From Promineifilum sp. (GTDB taxonomy: Bacteria; Chloroflexota; Anaerolineae; Promineifilales; Promineifilaceae): a stretch of DNA of 42,649 bases. The stretch is taken from positions 1 to 42,649 of the forward strand of contig JAGOZU010000020.1 of NCBI GenBank assembly GCA_018058545.1, read 5' to 3'. This document shows positions 15,727 through 24,193 of this stretch, piece by piece (positions within the stretch are counted from its first letter, which is position 1; each line of letters begins with the position of its first letter). The translations under genes were made by a program, and so were the position numbers. The notes below the pieces were generated by a model, which made no database searches, was not told the DNA's origin, and saw only the letters and a program-made list of their open reading frames with translations.

Positions 15727-18700
15727 TTTGCGCTCCAGCCCAATCGCCGCGTCAACCCCGCGGGCAGGATCGCCGCCATGGCCTGACGTTCCTGCGGCTC
15801 GATGATGTGCAGAACGGTCAGCCCGGCCAGATACACAATCACGCCGAGCGCCAGAGCCACCAGGAGATGCAGCCGGTTGCCGGCCCACATGACGGCCATC
15901 ATAACCGCCGTCAGGAGAACCGGCCGGGCTACCAGACGGAGCCAATCCATCCCCGCGCCCCGTTGCCGCAAATAGTGGGCGAACATGACCAGCAGGACCA
16001 CCTCGGACAGGATCGTCGTGATGCCCGCGGCGACGAAACTGAACCGCGGGATGAACAGGTAGTTGAACAGGATGTTAAAGCCGACGGCCACGACAAAGGC
16101 CCGCGGCTGCATGCGCTCCAGTCCCAGGGCGATGAGCACGTAGTTGGTGACGCTGTTCAGCCAGCCGAAGGGGATGGACCAGATAACGATCTGGAGGGCG
16201 ACGGCTCCCTGAGGCAGGAATTCGGGGCCACCCAACACGCGGATGAGCAATGGCGCGGCGAAGGTCGTCAGCGCGGCGATGGGCAACGCCAGCAGCAGCA
16301 TGATCTTGAGCGACATGCGATACATGCGCCGGGCGGAATCCATATTCTCCTTGATGGCGCGGGAGATAATCGGAAAGAGCGCCAGGGTGAAATAGGACGG
16401 GATGATCTGCAGGGCGTTGAACCATTTCCAGGCGCTGTTGTACCAGCCGACAACCCGCTCGCCGTCGGGCAATAGCTGGCGCAAAAGCAGGACGTCGATG
16501 GAGATGAAGACGGTCTGCAACAGATGGATGAGCATCAGCGGGAAGCCAAGCCGCAGCATGTCGCGGATCATCGGCCCGTCGAGCGTCCACGGGCCATGCA
16601 GCTCGAATCGGCGCAGGGCCAGAATCGACAACAGGAGGAGCGTGACTACATTGACGACGATGGAGACGGCCGCCAGGCCCACAAAGCTGAACCCGGCCAA
16701 AAGCACGGCAACGCCCAGCCCCACCTTGAGGATGGTCGAAACGGTCGACATGGCCGCCGGGATCTCGGCCTCCTCATAGACATAGAACAAGCCGGAGACG
16801 CCCAGGGCCAACCCGGAGAACACCATGCCGATCATCATGAGGATAATGGCGGCGATCTCGGCCGAACTGAGCGGGTTTGACCCTCGTGAAGCGGTAACGA
16901 GATAGACCACGACCGGCAGAGCGGCGACGGCGGCGGTGAATATCCTCAGAACGCTGGAGTTGAGCAGGAACCGGCCCGCTTGCGAGCGGTCTTGGGACAC
17001 GTCACGGATAAGCAGGATGTTGAGGCCATAGTTGGCGACGATCTCAAACAGCCCGGCGGTGGCGATAGCCGTGGCGAAGCTGCCGGCGGCCGCCGGGCCT
17101 AGCACGCGCAGATAAAAAGCGGCGAACACGAAGTCGATGCCCTTGTTGAACAGGTTGAGGGCCATCGGCGCGGCGCTGTTTTTGGCCACGCTGCGCGTGG
17201 TGGAGGCGGTCGAATCCGGTCGATAGAAGCGCCCCCAGGCCCAGACCCCAAGGACGAAGATCAGCAGGCTCAAGCCCATGAACGACATCAACCCGCCGAG
17301 CTGAAAACTGCGCGGGCTGTAGCGGAAGCGCACCGTCCAGTCGCCCGGCTCAAGAGGAACGCCGCGGAAGTTGCCGTTGACGCGGGTGATCTCGCTCTCA
17401 ATTTCCGACTCCTCGCCGCTGCCGGCCGGGCGAACGTAGACCCGCCAGCCGTTGAAATAGCTGTCGCCAAGGATGAGCCACGACGGCTCATCGACCGAGG
17501 CGGTGACTTCCACCTGGTTGTTGGTGGCGCTATCGACGGCCGCCGGAATCAGCTCGGCCGGTTGCGCCGGGGCGGCTGTCGCCACGTCCGATTCAATGAC
17601 GACATAGCGGCGCGGGTCATAGTCGCCGGTCAGGGCTGCCAGGTCATCGGGAACGTGAACCTCGGCCGTGCGCGGCAAGGTGTAGGCCCGCGGCGCGGCG
17701 GCCAGATTTTCGTAGATGACCACCCCCTCTCCCTCCCAGACGGGGCGGTACTTGGGGGAGGTGATCGATTCGGCCGAGATGACGTATTTGACGGCCAGCA
17801 CATCCAGCAGCGGGGAATCGAGCGCCGCGGGGGAGCCGATGGGCTGGATGCGGTTGAATTGCAGCCCGTTCTGCGGTTCGATGGCCGCCATATAGTCGGT
17901 GAATTGGCGGGGGATGATGGAGTCATAGCCACGAATGTCGGCCAGATCGTGGAGCCAGGGCGTGTTGGCGTTCAGCGTGCCCGCGCCGGTGGTGTCGTAG
18001 GTGGTGATGCGCCATTGGCCGGGCTGTTCGTTCAGCCAGCGCACAGCCGCCGGGGTGTGTTCGAGCAAAGCGGGATCGGCGGCGGCATGGAAGCCGGCGT
18101 TAGCGGCGTAGAGGTCGAAGATGATCAGCCCGCAGGCAAGGACGATCCACAGCCGGGTTCGTCGCGCCAAGCGGAGGACGATCCCCGACACGGCCAACAA
18201 GCCGCCGAAAAGCAACAATTGCCAGAAGAGATAGCTATAGAACGCCTCGGCCGAAGGGAAGGCATACTCCGCCCCGGCCAGAGCATGGAAGAGCCGCTCG
18301 ACCAGCGGCCGCGCAGCATCGAAGAACACGCGGCTGAGAACCGTAAGCACAATGACAGCGCCACCAGCGAAGATGGCAAGCCAGGGCAATAAGGAGGCTG
18401 GTTTGAGAGATCGGAAGACCGATCTGCCCTCCTGCCCCTCTGCCCTCCACTCATCCGCGCCAAAGCCGGCCAGCACCGCCACCGACAACGCCAGAGGAAA
18501 GACCCAGCGAAACGGGGTATGAAGCTGGTCGATAAACGGCAAGCCATAGTAGAGAATGGCGTAGAGTGGCGTGCCGAAGATGAAGGCCAGGGAGAAAAAC
18601 GCCAACCCGGCGAAGAACAACGCATGAGCGCGACGCGCGGCCGTCCCGGCACGCCGGCGGCCGAGGGCCGTCAAGCCAATCCCGGCCAGCAGCAACGGCA

Positions 18701-19895
18701 GGATGCCCATATAGGCCGCCCCCTCGACGTAGTTCTTCGTCCCCCAACTCGTCGTGGCCGGGCCATACGGGTTTGGCTCGCCATGGTAGTTTACCCCGAC
18801 CGGTACGACGTCGCCGGTGAAGGCGTCGCGGATGGTGTGGTGGGTGGGGTTGCCGAAGAAGTTTGGCAGCAGGAAGGTCAGGGCGTTGCGCGGGGGGTAG
18901 GCCCATCCGCGCACCTCCTCGAACGAGGCCGACCCGGCGCGAAAGTTGACCCGGCCGACCTCAACCAGCGGCACCAGCTGGAGCGAGCCGATGAGCAAGC
19001 CGGTGGCGACCATGGCCGAAAGCCACAGGGCGAGATGCAAGGCACGCGAGACGAGGGTTGAATTTGGAGCGCGCGGCTCTTTCGTGGCACGATCCGCGAC
19101 ACGAATTTCGTCTCTCGAATTGCGAACCTCTATCAGGATGCGCCAGGCGGCGAAGAGGGCCATGATCAGCAGGGTGTAATAGGTGAACTCGGCATGCCCG
19201 GCGAGGACCTGGCAGCCCAGGGCGATAGCCCCGGCCGCCAACCACAGGATGGCTCGACCGCGGCGCTCGGCCGGGCCGTTGGCCGTGACGACGACACGGT
19301 CGATACAGCCGAGGAGAAACGGCAACCAAACGACGGCCGCGGCGATCATGGGGAATACGGCCGCGCTGATGACCAGGAATTGCGCCCCCTGATAGACAAA
19401 TCCGGACAGGGCGGCCCCGCCCCGCCGCATGCCCAGGATGCGGCCGAAGAGATACATCGACACACCGGCCAGCCACACCTGACTAAGGGCAAACCAGCCA
19501 TAGGCCTTGGCCAGAGGCACGACCAGAAAGATAAAGCCGAACGGATAGAGAGCCGCATGTTGGCCATTAGCCAGGAAGGGCGCTCCGGCGAACAGATAGG
19601 GGTTCCACAGAGGGAGATCACCCTCGCTGAGGCTGGTGAGGACGAAATTCTTCCAGGCGTAGTTCTGGATGATCAGGTCGCTGATGAGGGCGTTATGGGG
19701 CGTAACAACGCCGGACGTCGAAAGGCCCAACTCGGCGGCCGACGCACGCCAGGGCGGCCATTGAAACAGTTTATCGGCCGGGAGCATCGTCCGCGAGCCG
19801 ATCGTGACCGAGGCATAGAGCCAGAGCGGCAGGATGAGGTAAGCCAGGATGATGAGGAAATCCGGCCGGAGCGAGCGAAGACGGGCGCGAATCAT
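15723..19895 (-). CDS. YfhO-like membrane protein fused to a polysaccharide flippase
   Basis: This 1390-residue protein is two families in one reading frame. Residues 1 to about 885 match YfhO/GT-C-like membrane proteins: a first helix near 13-30, the motif LFQWPPWR and FLTSLSEGDLPLWNPYLFAG-type outer loops, a dozen or so helices, then a large soluble domain (about 590-860) and one last helix. Residues about 905-1390 are an MVF/MATE-type oligosaccharide flippase (MALNLFNKGIDFVF from Met911, 12-14 helices), like Wzx. YfhO proteins are linked to glycosylation of lipoteichoic acid in Firmicutes; the flippase would move lipid-linked sugars across the membrane. ATGA overlaps tie it to the V4R gene (19892-19895) and the GT-C gene (15723-15726). 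A separate start at Met911 cannot be excluded. Confidence 0.85.
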   Translation of the reverse strand: MIRARLRSLRPDFLIILAYLILPLWLYASVTIGSRTMLPADKLFQWPPWRASAAELGLSTSGVVTPHNALISDLIIQNYAWKNFVLTSLSEGDLPLWNPYLFAGAPFLANGQHAALYPFGFIFLVVPLAKAYGWFALSQVWLAGVSMYLFGRILGMRRGGAALSGFVYQGAQFLVISAAVFPMIAAAVVWLPFLLGCIDRVVVTANGPAERRGRAILWLAAGAIALGCQVLAGHAEFTYYTLLIMALFAAWRILIEVRNSRDEIRVADRATKEPRAPNSTLVSRALHLALWLSAMVATGLLIGSLQLVPLVEVGRVNFRAGSASFEEVRGWAYPPRNALTFLLPNFFGNPTHHTIRDAFTGDVVPVGVNYHGEPNPYGPATTSWGTKNYVEGAAYMGILPLLLAGIGLTALGRRRAGTAARRAHALFFAGLAFFSLAFIFGTPLYAILYYGLPFIDQLHTPFRWVFPLALSVAVLAGFGADEWRAEGQEGRSVFRSLKPASLLPWLAIFAGGAVIVLTVLSRVFFDAARPLVERLFHALAGAEYAFPSAEAFYSYLFWQLLLFGGLLAVSGIVLRLARRTRLWIVLACGLIIFDLYAANAGFHAAADPALLEHTPAAVRWLNEQPGQWRITTYDTTGAGTLNANTPWLHDLADIRGYDSIIPRQFTDYMAAIEPQNGLQFNRIQPIGSPAALDSPLLDVLAVKYVISAESITSPKYRPVWEGEGVVIYENLAAAPRAYTLPRTAEVHVPDDLAALTGDYDPRRYVVIESDVATAAPAQPAELIPAAVDSATNNQVEVTASVDEPSWLILGDSYFNGWRVYVRPAGSGEESEIESEITRVNGNFRGVPLEPGDWTVRFRYSPRSFQLGGLMSFMGLSLLIFVLGVWAWGRFYRPDSTASTTRSVAKNSAAPMALNLFNKGIDFVFAAFYLRVLGPAAAGSFATAIATAGLFEIVANYGLNILLIRDVSQDRSQAGRFLLNSSVLRIFTAAVAALPVVVYLVTASRGSNPLSSAEIAAIILMMIGMVFSGLALGVSGLFYVYEEAEIPAAMSTVSTILKVGLGVAVLLAGFSFVGLAAVSIVVNVVTLLLLSILALRRFELHGPWTLDGPMIRDMLRLGFPLMLIHLLQTVFISIDVLLLRQLLPDGERVVGWYNSAWKWFNALQIIPSYFTLALFPIISRAIKENMDSARRMYRMSLKIMLLLALPIAALTTFAAPLLIRVLGGPEFLPQGAVALQIVIWSIPFGWLNSVTNYVLIALGLERMQPRAFVVAVGFNILFNYLFIPRFSFVAAGITTILSEVVLLVMFAHYLRQRGAGMDWLRLVARPVLLTAVMMAVMWAGNRLHLLVALALGVIVYLAGLTVLHIIEPQERQAMAAILPAGLTRRLGWSAK
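18424..18452. repeat. Short polypyrimidine tract inside the YfhO domain
   Basis: A 29-base C/T-rich tract (CTGCCCTCCTGCCCCTCTG start) codes the charged loop EWRAEGQEGRS at about residues 481-491. It resembles the tracts at 15161-15230 and 39448-39507 but is shorter and lacks the exact 16-base unit. Confidence 0.5.
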
Positions 19896-20527
19896 GCGAT
19901 CGGCTCTTTCTCAATGCGGAATACGCACATCGCGGCCCCGGCCGCATGACATTCGGTCTGGGTGACGCGAAACTCCTGGCCCCGGCCGAAAGAACTGAGG
20001 GCTTCCTGAAGTAATCCGACGTTCAGGTGGCATAGCGGCGAGCCGGCTTGCTGCCCCCAGCAGGCGGCGCAACGCTCGACGGCATAATCGAAATAGGTCC
20101 CCCGATCGTGAACATGGTGGGACTGATCGCTATGTTGGGTCAACACGCGGGCCAGGGCGGGGACGCCGATCTTCAGCCGCGTCGGCAGCGGGAGCAGGCG
20201 GAAGGCCAGGTCGTTGAAGCCGGTCGGCATATCAAAGGCGCCCTCGATGCGACCGTACATGGCCCGCCCGCTACGAAGCGCCAGCCCGCGTGCCCCGCGC
20301 GGGCCGTAGATCATCTCCATCGCCTGATTGAGATTCGACGCCACGGAGATGTCGAAGCCCAGGTCAAGGTCATTGGGGGGTGGCACCTGGATGTAGTAAC
20401 CCATATCAGTCAGGTTCAGGAGGGCGTTCAAACCGTTGCGGCCGATAGTGTCTTCCAATGATTCCAGAAAGATGCGGCCGAGGCGGTTGCACAGGTAGTA
20501 GCCGCTGAGAGGGATCAGGTTTCTCAC
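19892..20527 (-). CDS. V4R-domain protein
   Basis: In this 211-residue soluble protein the C-terminal half (about 145-207) is a V4R (4-vinyl reductase-like) domain with Cys153, Cys156, Cys166, Cys193 and Cys201; the spacing TECHAAGAAMCVFRI is the family signature and suggests metal binding. V4R domains occur in BchJ, which was linked to bacteriochlorophyll vinyl reduction, and in transcription regulators and archaeal proteins as small-molecule sensors. The N-terminal half (DIGRNGLNALL-like helices, PNDLDLGFDI) may be the matching alpha/beta part. It is the first gene of an ATGA-overlapped set with the YfhO-flippase fusion. A sensory or lipid-binding role in surface glycan synthesis is only inferred. 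The 135-base gap upstream to ruvA has no clear signal. Confidence 0.75.
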   Translation of the reverse strand: MRNLIPLSGYYLCNRLGRIFLESLEDTIGRNGLNALLNLTDMGYYIQVPPPNDLDLGFDISVASNLNQAMEMIYGPRGARGLALRSGRAMYGRIEGAFDMPTGFNDLAFRLLPLPTRLKIGVPALARVLTQHSDQSHHVHDRGTYFDYAVERCAACWGQQAGSPLCHLNVGLLQEALSSFGRGQEFRVTQTECHAAGAAMCVFRIEKEPIA

Positions 20528-20662
20528 AAATATGGTTCCGGGCCAGACAAGCTGCCGGCTCCATGCCGGACAGAAGTAAGTATAAACGGATGGGTCGTTA
20601 AGGCAAGGAGACGGGAAGGCTCCTGATGCAGGTGGAACCGAAGCCGTCGAGGGCAGGCCGCG

Positions 20663-21244
20663 TCAGGATTGATCCAGATACTGCAACGCCGCGCCGACGC
20701 GCTCATCGATGGCCGTGACCTCGCGGGGAACGTGCTGCAAGGCCGATTGAGCCTCGACGATGCTGAAGCCGAGGCCGGTCAGGATGTCGATCACGTCGGC
20801 ATCGACGTCGCTGACCAGAGGCAACGCGGCCGCGGTGGCGTCCAGTTTGAGCTTGTCGCGCAGGTGAAACATGATGCGCTCGGCCGTCTTCTTGCCGATG
20901 CCGGGCACGCGCTGCAAGACGGCCGCATCCTCGCGCATGACCGCGCTCTTGAGCAGTTCGGGGCTAAGCGTGCCCAGGATCGCCAGCGCCAGCCGGGGGC
21001 CGACGCCGTTGACGCCCAACAGCAACTCGAACAGTTGCAGGTCGTCCTCGGTTTCGAAGCCGAACAAGGCGAGCGCATCCTCCCGCACCAGAAGGTGGGT
21101 GTGCAGGGTGATGCGCCGGCCGGCGCCGCCCACGTCTTCCAGCACGGTGCGGGGCACGTTGACGCGCAGGCCGACGCCCCCAATGTGGATGATGAGGCTG
21201 TTGGATTCGATCTTCTGGACGGTTCCGCTAAGGCTGGCGATCAT
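20663..21244 (-). CDS. ruvA: Holliday junction branch migration protein RuvA
   Basis: This 193-residue protein has an OB-fold start (MIASLSGTVQKIESNSLIIH), tandem helix-hairpin-helix motifs (LLGVNGVGPRLALAILGTL and LQRVPGIGKKTAERIMFHL) and a C-terminal three-helix domain (domain III, about 145-190) that contacts RuvB. RuvA tetramers grip the four-way junction and load RuvB. It lies 34 bases after ruvC on the same strand, so yebC-ruvC-ruvA form an operon. ruvB is not in the window. Confidence 0.96.
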   Translation of the reverse strand: MIASLSGTVQKIESNSLIIHIGGVGLRVNVPRTVLEDVGGAGRRITLHTHLLVREDALALFGFETEDDLQLFELLLGVNGVGPRLALAILGTLSPELLKSAVMREDAAVLQRVPGIGKKTAERIMFHLRDKLKLDATAAALPLVSDVDADVIDILTGLGFSIVEAQSALQHVPREVTAIDERVGAALQYLDQS

Positions 21245-21278
21245 GGCTTGTTATTATCATCGAATCAGGCGCGATCGA

Positions 21279-21836
21279 TTATGACGCATCAACCGCCGCC
21301 TCGAAGGCGACATATCGGGCGTGGGTGATGGCCACGGCCAGGGCGTCAGCCGCGTCGTCGGGTCGCGGTGTCTCGTTCAGAGCGAGCAGGTGGCGCACCA
21401 TCAGTTGCATTTGGGCCTTGTCCGCCTTGCCGTAGCCGGTGATGGCTTCCTTGATCTTGGGCGGAGAGTATTCGCTCATGGCGATGTCCGCCTCGGCCAA
21501 GGCCAGCAGCAAGACGCCTCGCGCCTGCCCCACGGCGATGGCGGTGGTGATGTTGCGGCCGAAGAAGAGCTGCTCGACGGCGGCGCGCTCCGGCCGGTGG
21601 GCGGCGATCAGGGCGTTGATCTGGCGGTAAATGGATTGGAGTCGTCGTTCGGGCGGGTCGCCGGCCGGGGTCTCGATCACGCCGTAGGTGACGAGGCGCA
21701 TTTCACCGTCGAAAACGTCAACAACGCCGTAGCCGGTGGTCGCGGTGCCGGGGTCGAGGCCCAGGATGCGCAGGGGGGATTCCGCACCCCTCCGCCCTTC
21801 TGCCTCGTTGCTCCTCCGCTCTCCGACTCCCATCAT
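21279..21836 (-). CDS. ruvC: Holliday junction resolvase RuvC
   Basis: This 185-residue protein has the RNase H-like fold with catalytic acids Asp28 (LGLDPG), Glu88 (AVEQLFF) and Asp161/Asp164 (PDDAADA). It cuts Holliday junctions as a dimer together with RuvAB. The usual start would be near residue 23 (LRILGLDPG), but no start codon exists there. The ATG at 21836 (or 21833), 12 bases after yebC, adds about 20 residues (VGERRSNEAEGRRGAES) coded by a purine-rich low-complexity tract similar to those in the membrane protein genes. The extension is unlikely to be catalytic. Confidence 0.94.
   Translation of the reverse strand: MMGVGERRSNEAEGRRGAESPLRILGLDPGTATTGYGVVDVFDGEMRLVTYGVIETPAGDPPERRLQSIYRQINALIAAHRPERAAVEQLFFGRNITTAIAVGQARGVLLLALAEADIAMSEYSPPKIKEAITGYGKADKAQMQLMVRHLLALNETPRPDDAADALAVAITHARYVAFEAAVDAS
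21787..21830. repeat. Low-complexity tract forming the RuvC N-terminal extension
   Basis: A 44-base pyrimidine-rich tract (CTCCTCCGCTCTCCG near its end) codes residues about 3-17 of RuvC. It is akin to the polypyrimidine tracts at 15161-15230 and 39448-39507, with no exact copy of their 16-base unit. Confidence 0.45.
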
Positions 21837-21848
21837 ATACGCCGCCGG

Positions 21849-22598
21849 CTAGGCCGCTTCCATGGCCGCGATGACGTCGTCGCTCATCTCCAGCGCGGAG
21901 AAGACGTTCTGCACGTCATCCAGTTCCTCGATGTGATCGATGAGGTTCACCACTTGCAGCGATTCGGCCGTGCTCAGTTCGATTCGGTTGGTCGGGTCAA
22001 AGATAAGCGAGGACTCATCCATCGCGTAGCCGGCCGTTTCCAGCGCTTCCTGAACAGCCCGGAAGGACTCGATCTCGACGTAGATCTCGGTGATGCCGTC
22101 GTTGAACTGGATGTCATCCGCCCCCGCCTCGGCCGCGACCATGAACAGCTCATCCTGGTCTACCTCGTCGAGGATGCTGATATAGCCCTTGCGCTTGAAT
22201 TGCCACGACACCGCCCCGGCCTCGGCCATATTGCCGCCGTATTTGCTGACGGCATGGCGCACGTCGGCGATAGCCCGGTTGCGATTGTCGGTGACGACCT
22301 CGATCAGGATGCCGACACTGTGCGGGCCGTAGGCTTCATAGACGGCATCGATCAATTCGCCGCCTTCCAACTCGCCCGTGCCGCGCTTAATGGCCTTCTC
22401 GATGTTGTCCTTGGGCATGTTGGCCTCTTTGGCCTTGGCCACGGCCAGCCGCAAGGAGGTATTCGACGCCGGATCGCCCCCGCCTTCGCGCGCGGCGATG
22501 GTGATCTCCTTGGCAATTCGAGTGAAAATCTTGCCGCGCTTGGCGTCACTAGCGGCCTTTTTATGTTTAATGGTAGACCATTTGGAATGTCCTGACAT
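21849..22598 (-). CDS. YebC/PmpR family protein (TACO1 family)
   Basis: This 249-residue, full-length family member starts MSGHSKWSTIKHKKAASDAKRGK and contains the hallmark GGGDPASNTSLRLAVAKAKEANMPKDNIEKAIKRG. Members were long annotated as transcription regulators; the mitochondrial homologue TACO1 and more recent bacterial work point to a role in translation, helping ribosomes through proline-rich stretches. The window encodes many Pro-rich linkers, so such a factor would have targets. It leads the yebC-ruvC-ruvA operon. Confidence 0.95.
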   Translation of the reverse strand: MSGHSKWSTIKHKKAASDAKRGKIFTRIAKEITIAAREGGGDPASNTSLRLAVAKAKEANMPKDNIEKAIKRGTGELEGGELIDAVYEAYGPHSVGILIEVVTDNRNRAIADVRHAVSKYGGNMAEAGAVSWQFKRKGYISILDEVDQDELFMVAAEAGADDIQFNDGITEIYVEIESFRAVQEALETAGYAMDESSLIFDPTNRIELSTAESLQVVNLIDHIEELDDVQNVFSALEMSDDVIAAMEAA

Positions 22599-22691
22599 CG
22601 ATTGTCTCCAGATATTTGGGTGCAGCCCGGGCGATGCCTCGGGCGACGGCCGCGTGGGCCGACCGTGAAAAGCGGGTTTTTAGCGGAGGGA

Positions 22692-22700
22692 ATTATACCA
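22692..22700 (-). promoter_or_regulatory. Extended -10 promoter of yebC-ruvC-ruvA
   Basis: On the minus strand TGGTATAAT (22700-22692) is an extended -10. No good -35 is present (GGCAAA at the right distance), which the TGn extension can offset. Transcription would start near 22685, about 85 bases before the yebC start. Confidence 0.6.
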
Positions 22701-22796
22701 CAAAAGGAGCGATTTGCCACTCACGCGAGCCGCGACGCGCGCCGCAAATATCATGAGCAACCCGTCGCTTTCATCCGCCCTCGCCCGCATTTCAGC

Positions 22797-22802
22797 TATA
22801 AT
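22797..22802 (+). promoter_or_regulatory. -10 element directly before the GH1 gene
   Basis: TATAAT ends eight bases before ATG 22810, so the message would begin at or within a few bases of the start codon (leaderless) or run a short way to ATG 22825. I see no clear -35 at 16-18 bases. Confidence 0.5.
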
Positions 22803-22809
22803 AGCGCCC

Positions 22810-24138
22810 ATGGCTCACGCAACAATGACTTTCCCGCCCGACTTTCTGTGGGGCACGGCTACCTCTTCCTATCAGGTCGAGGGTAACAACACGAATAGCG
22901 ACTGGTATGAGTGGGAGGTGATGGGCAAACCCATCAAGGGCGAGCTGGGCGCGGGGCGGGCCTCCGATTGGTGGGAAAACGCCGAACGCGATCTCGACAT
23001 CGCCGCCGAGATGGGCAACAACGCCCACCGCCTGTCGCTGGAGTGGAGCCGCATCGAACCGGAGCCGAGCGTCTTTGACGACGCGGCCATCGCCCGCTAC
23101 CGTGCGATCCTGCAGGGATGCCACGACCGCGGCCTGGAGCCGATGGTGACCCTTCACCACTTCAGCAATCCGCTGTGGCTGGTGGAGAAGGGGGATTTCA
23201 ACAACGACATCATCATCGATTACTTCCGACGCTACACGGCCAAGGTGGTGGCCGAGCTGGGCGATCTGGTCCCGAAATGGATCACGTTCAACGAGCCGGT
23301 AACCTACCTCGTGATGCGCTATCTGAACCGCGTGTTCCCCAATCCCGGTCGCTACGGTTTTGGGTCGCTGTTCGAAGCCGTCAACAACATGCTGCGTTGC
23401 CATGCGGCCGCCTATTACGTCATCAAGGAAGCCTACCCTGACGCGCTGATCGGCACGGCCAATAATATCCAGGTGTTCGAGCCGCGACCGGGCGGCAACT
23501 TCATCGACCGTCAGTGGGCCAGGACCGTGCGCCGGATCTATAACAAAAGCTGGCCGGACGCCCTCCACACCGGCCGGTATCGCGGCTTTGTCAACGGCAA
23601 GTTCTTCGATGGGTTGGCCGGGACCTATGACTTCATGGGCATCAACTATTACACCCGCTTCTATCTGCACTTCCCGCCGCCACCGGGTTTCGTGGATCAG
23701 GATTGGGGACCGGATGCCACCGTCAGCGACGGCAATTACGGCGAGGTCTACGCGCCCGGTCTCTTCCAGGTGATCGACACCGTCTGGAAGCGCTATCAGC
23801 GGCCGATCTACATCACTGAGAACGGCGTGCCCGACGCGACCGATCGGTTGCGGCCGGGCTTTCTGCTGAGTCACCTGCAGCAGGTATGGCGGGCAATCAA
23901 CTTTTGCTATCCGGTGATGGGCTACTATCACTGGTCTCTGGTCGATAATTTCGAATGGGAGCGAGGCTGGACACAACGCTTCGGACTAGTGGCGATCGAT
24001 CCGCTGACGCAGGAGAGAACCTGGCGGCCGAGCGCCCGCCTCTACCAGGAAATTTGCCGCAGCTATACCTTGAGTGACGAGATGGCGGAGCGATACGCGC
24101 CGGAAATGCTGCCGATCATGTGGCCGGGAGAGCTATAG
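22810..24138 (+). CDS. Glycoside hydrolase family 1 (beta-glucosidase-like)
   Basis: This 442-residue (beta/alpha)8 enzyme has the N-terminal signature FPPDFLWGTATSSYQVEGN, the acid/base Glu162 in TFNEP and the nucleophile Glu337 in YITENG, plus FMGINYYTR and a WSLVDNFEW sugar-binding end. It should cleave beta-glucosides or beta-galactosides with retention. There is no signal peptide, so it acts inside the cell. A longer in-frame start at 22714 exists, but ATG 22810 or 22825 fits the family and the -10 at 22797. The GT2 gene follows after 55 bases. Confidence 0.95.
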   Translation: MAHATMTFPPDFLWGTATSSYQVEGNNTNSDWYEWEVMGKPIKGELGAGRASDWWENAERDLDIAAEMGNNAHRLSLEWSRIEPEPSVFDDAAIARYRAILQGCHDRGLEPMVTLHHFSNPLWLVEKGDFNNDIIIDYFRRYTAKVVAELGDLVPKWITFNEPVTYLVMRYLNRVFPNPGRYGFGSLFEAVNNMLRCHAAAYYVIKEAYPDALIGTANNIQVFEPRPGGNFIDRQWARTVRRIYNKSWPDALHTGRYRGFVNGKFFDGLAGTYDFMGINYYTRFYLHFPPPPGFVDQDWGPDATVSDGNYGEVYAPGLFQVIDTVWKRYQRPIYITENGVPDATDRLRPGFLLSHLQQVWRAINFCYPVMGYYHWSLVDNFEWERGWTQRFGLVAIDPLTQERTWRPSARLYQEICRSYTLSDEMAERYAPEMLPIMWPGEL

Positions 24139-24193
24139 CCAATCTATTGTGGGCGGATCGGCCACAAAACAGTATGATCCGATCCGATTGCCG

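Noticed and set aside
15727-15945. Extended N-terminus of the GT39-like gene
   Set aside because: It would read through the end of the upstream gene in another frame; the ATGA overlap at 15723-15726 and the TM-rich start favour ATG 15726.
21321-22595. 424-codon plus-strand frame over ruvC and yebC
   Set aside because: It is antisense to two clearly conserved genes; its composition (Gly/Arg/His/Asp-rich) is what a GC-rich antisense frame gives, and no domain is recognisable.
22792-23976. 394-codon minus-strand frame under the GH1 gene
   Set aside because: The plus-strand GH1 has both catalytic Glu motifs; the minus frame has no recognisable domain.
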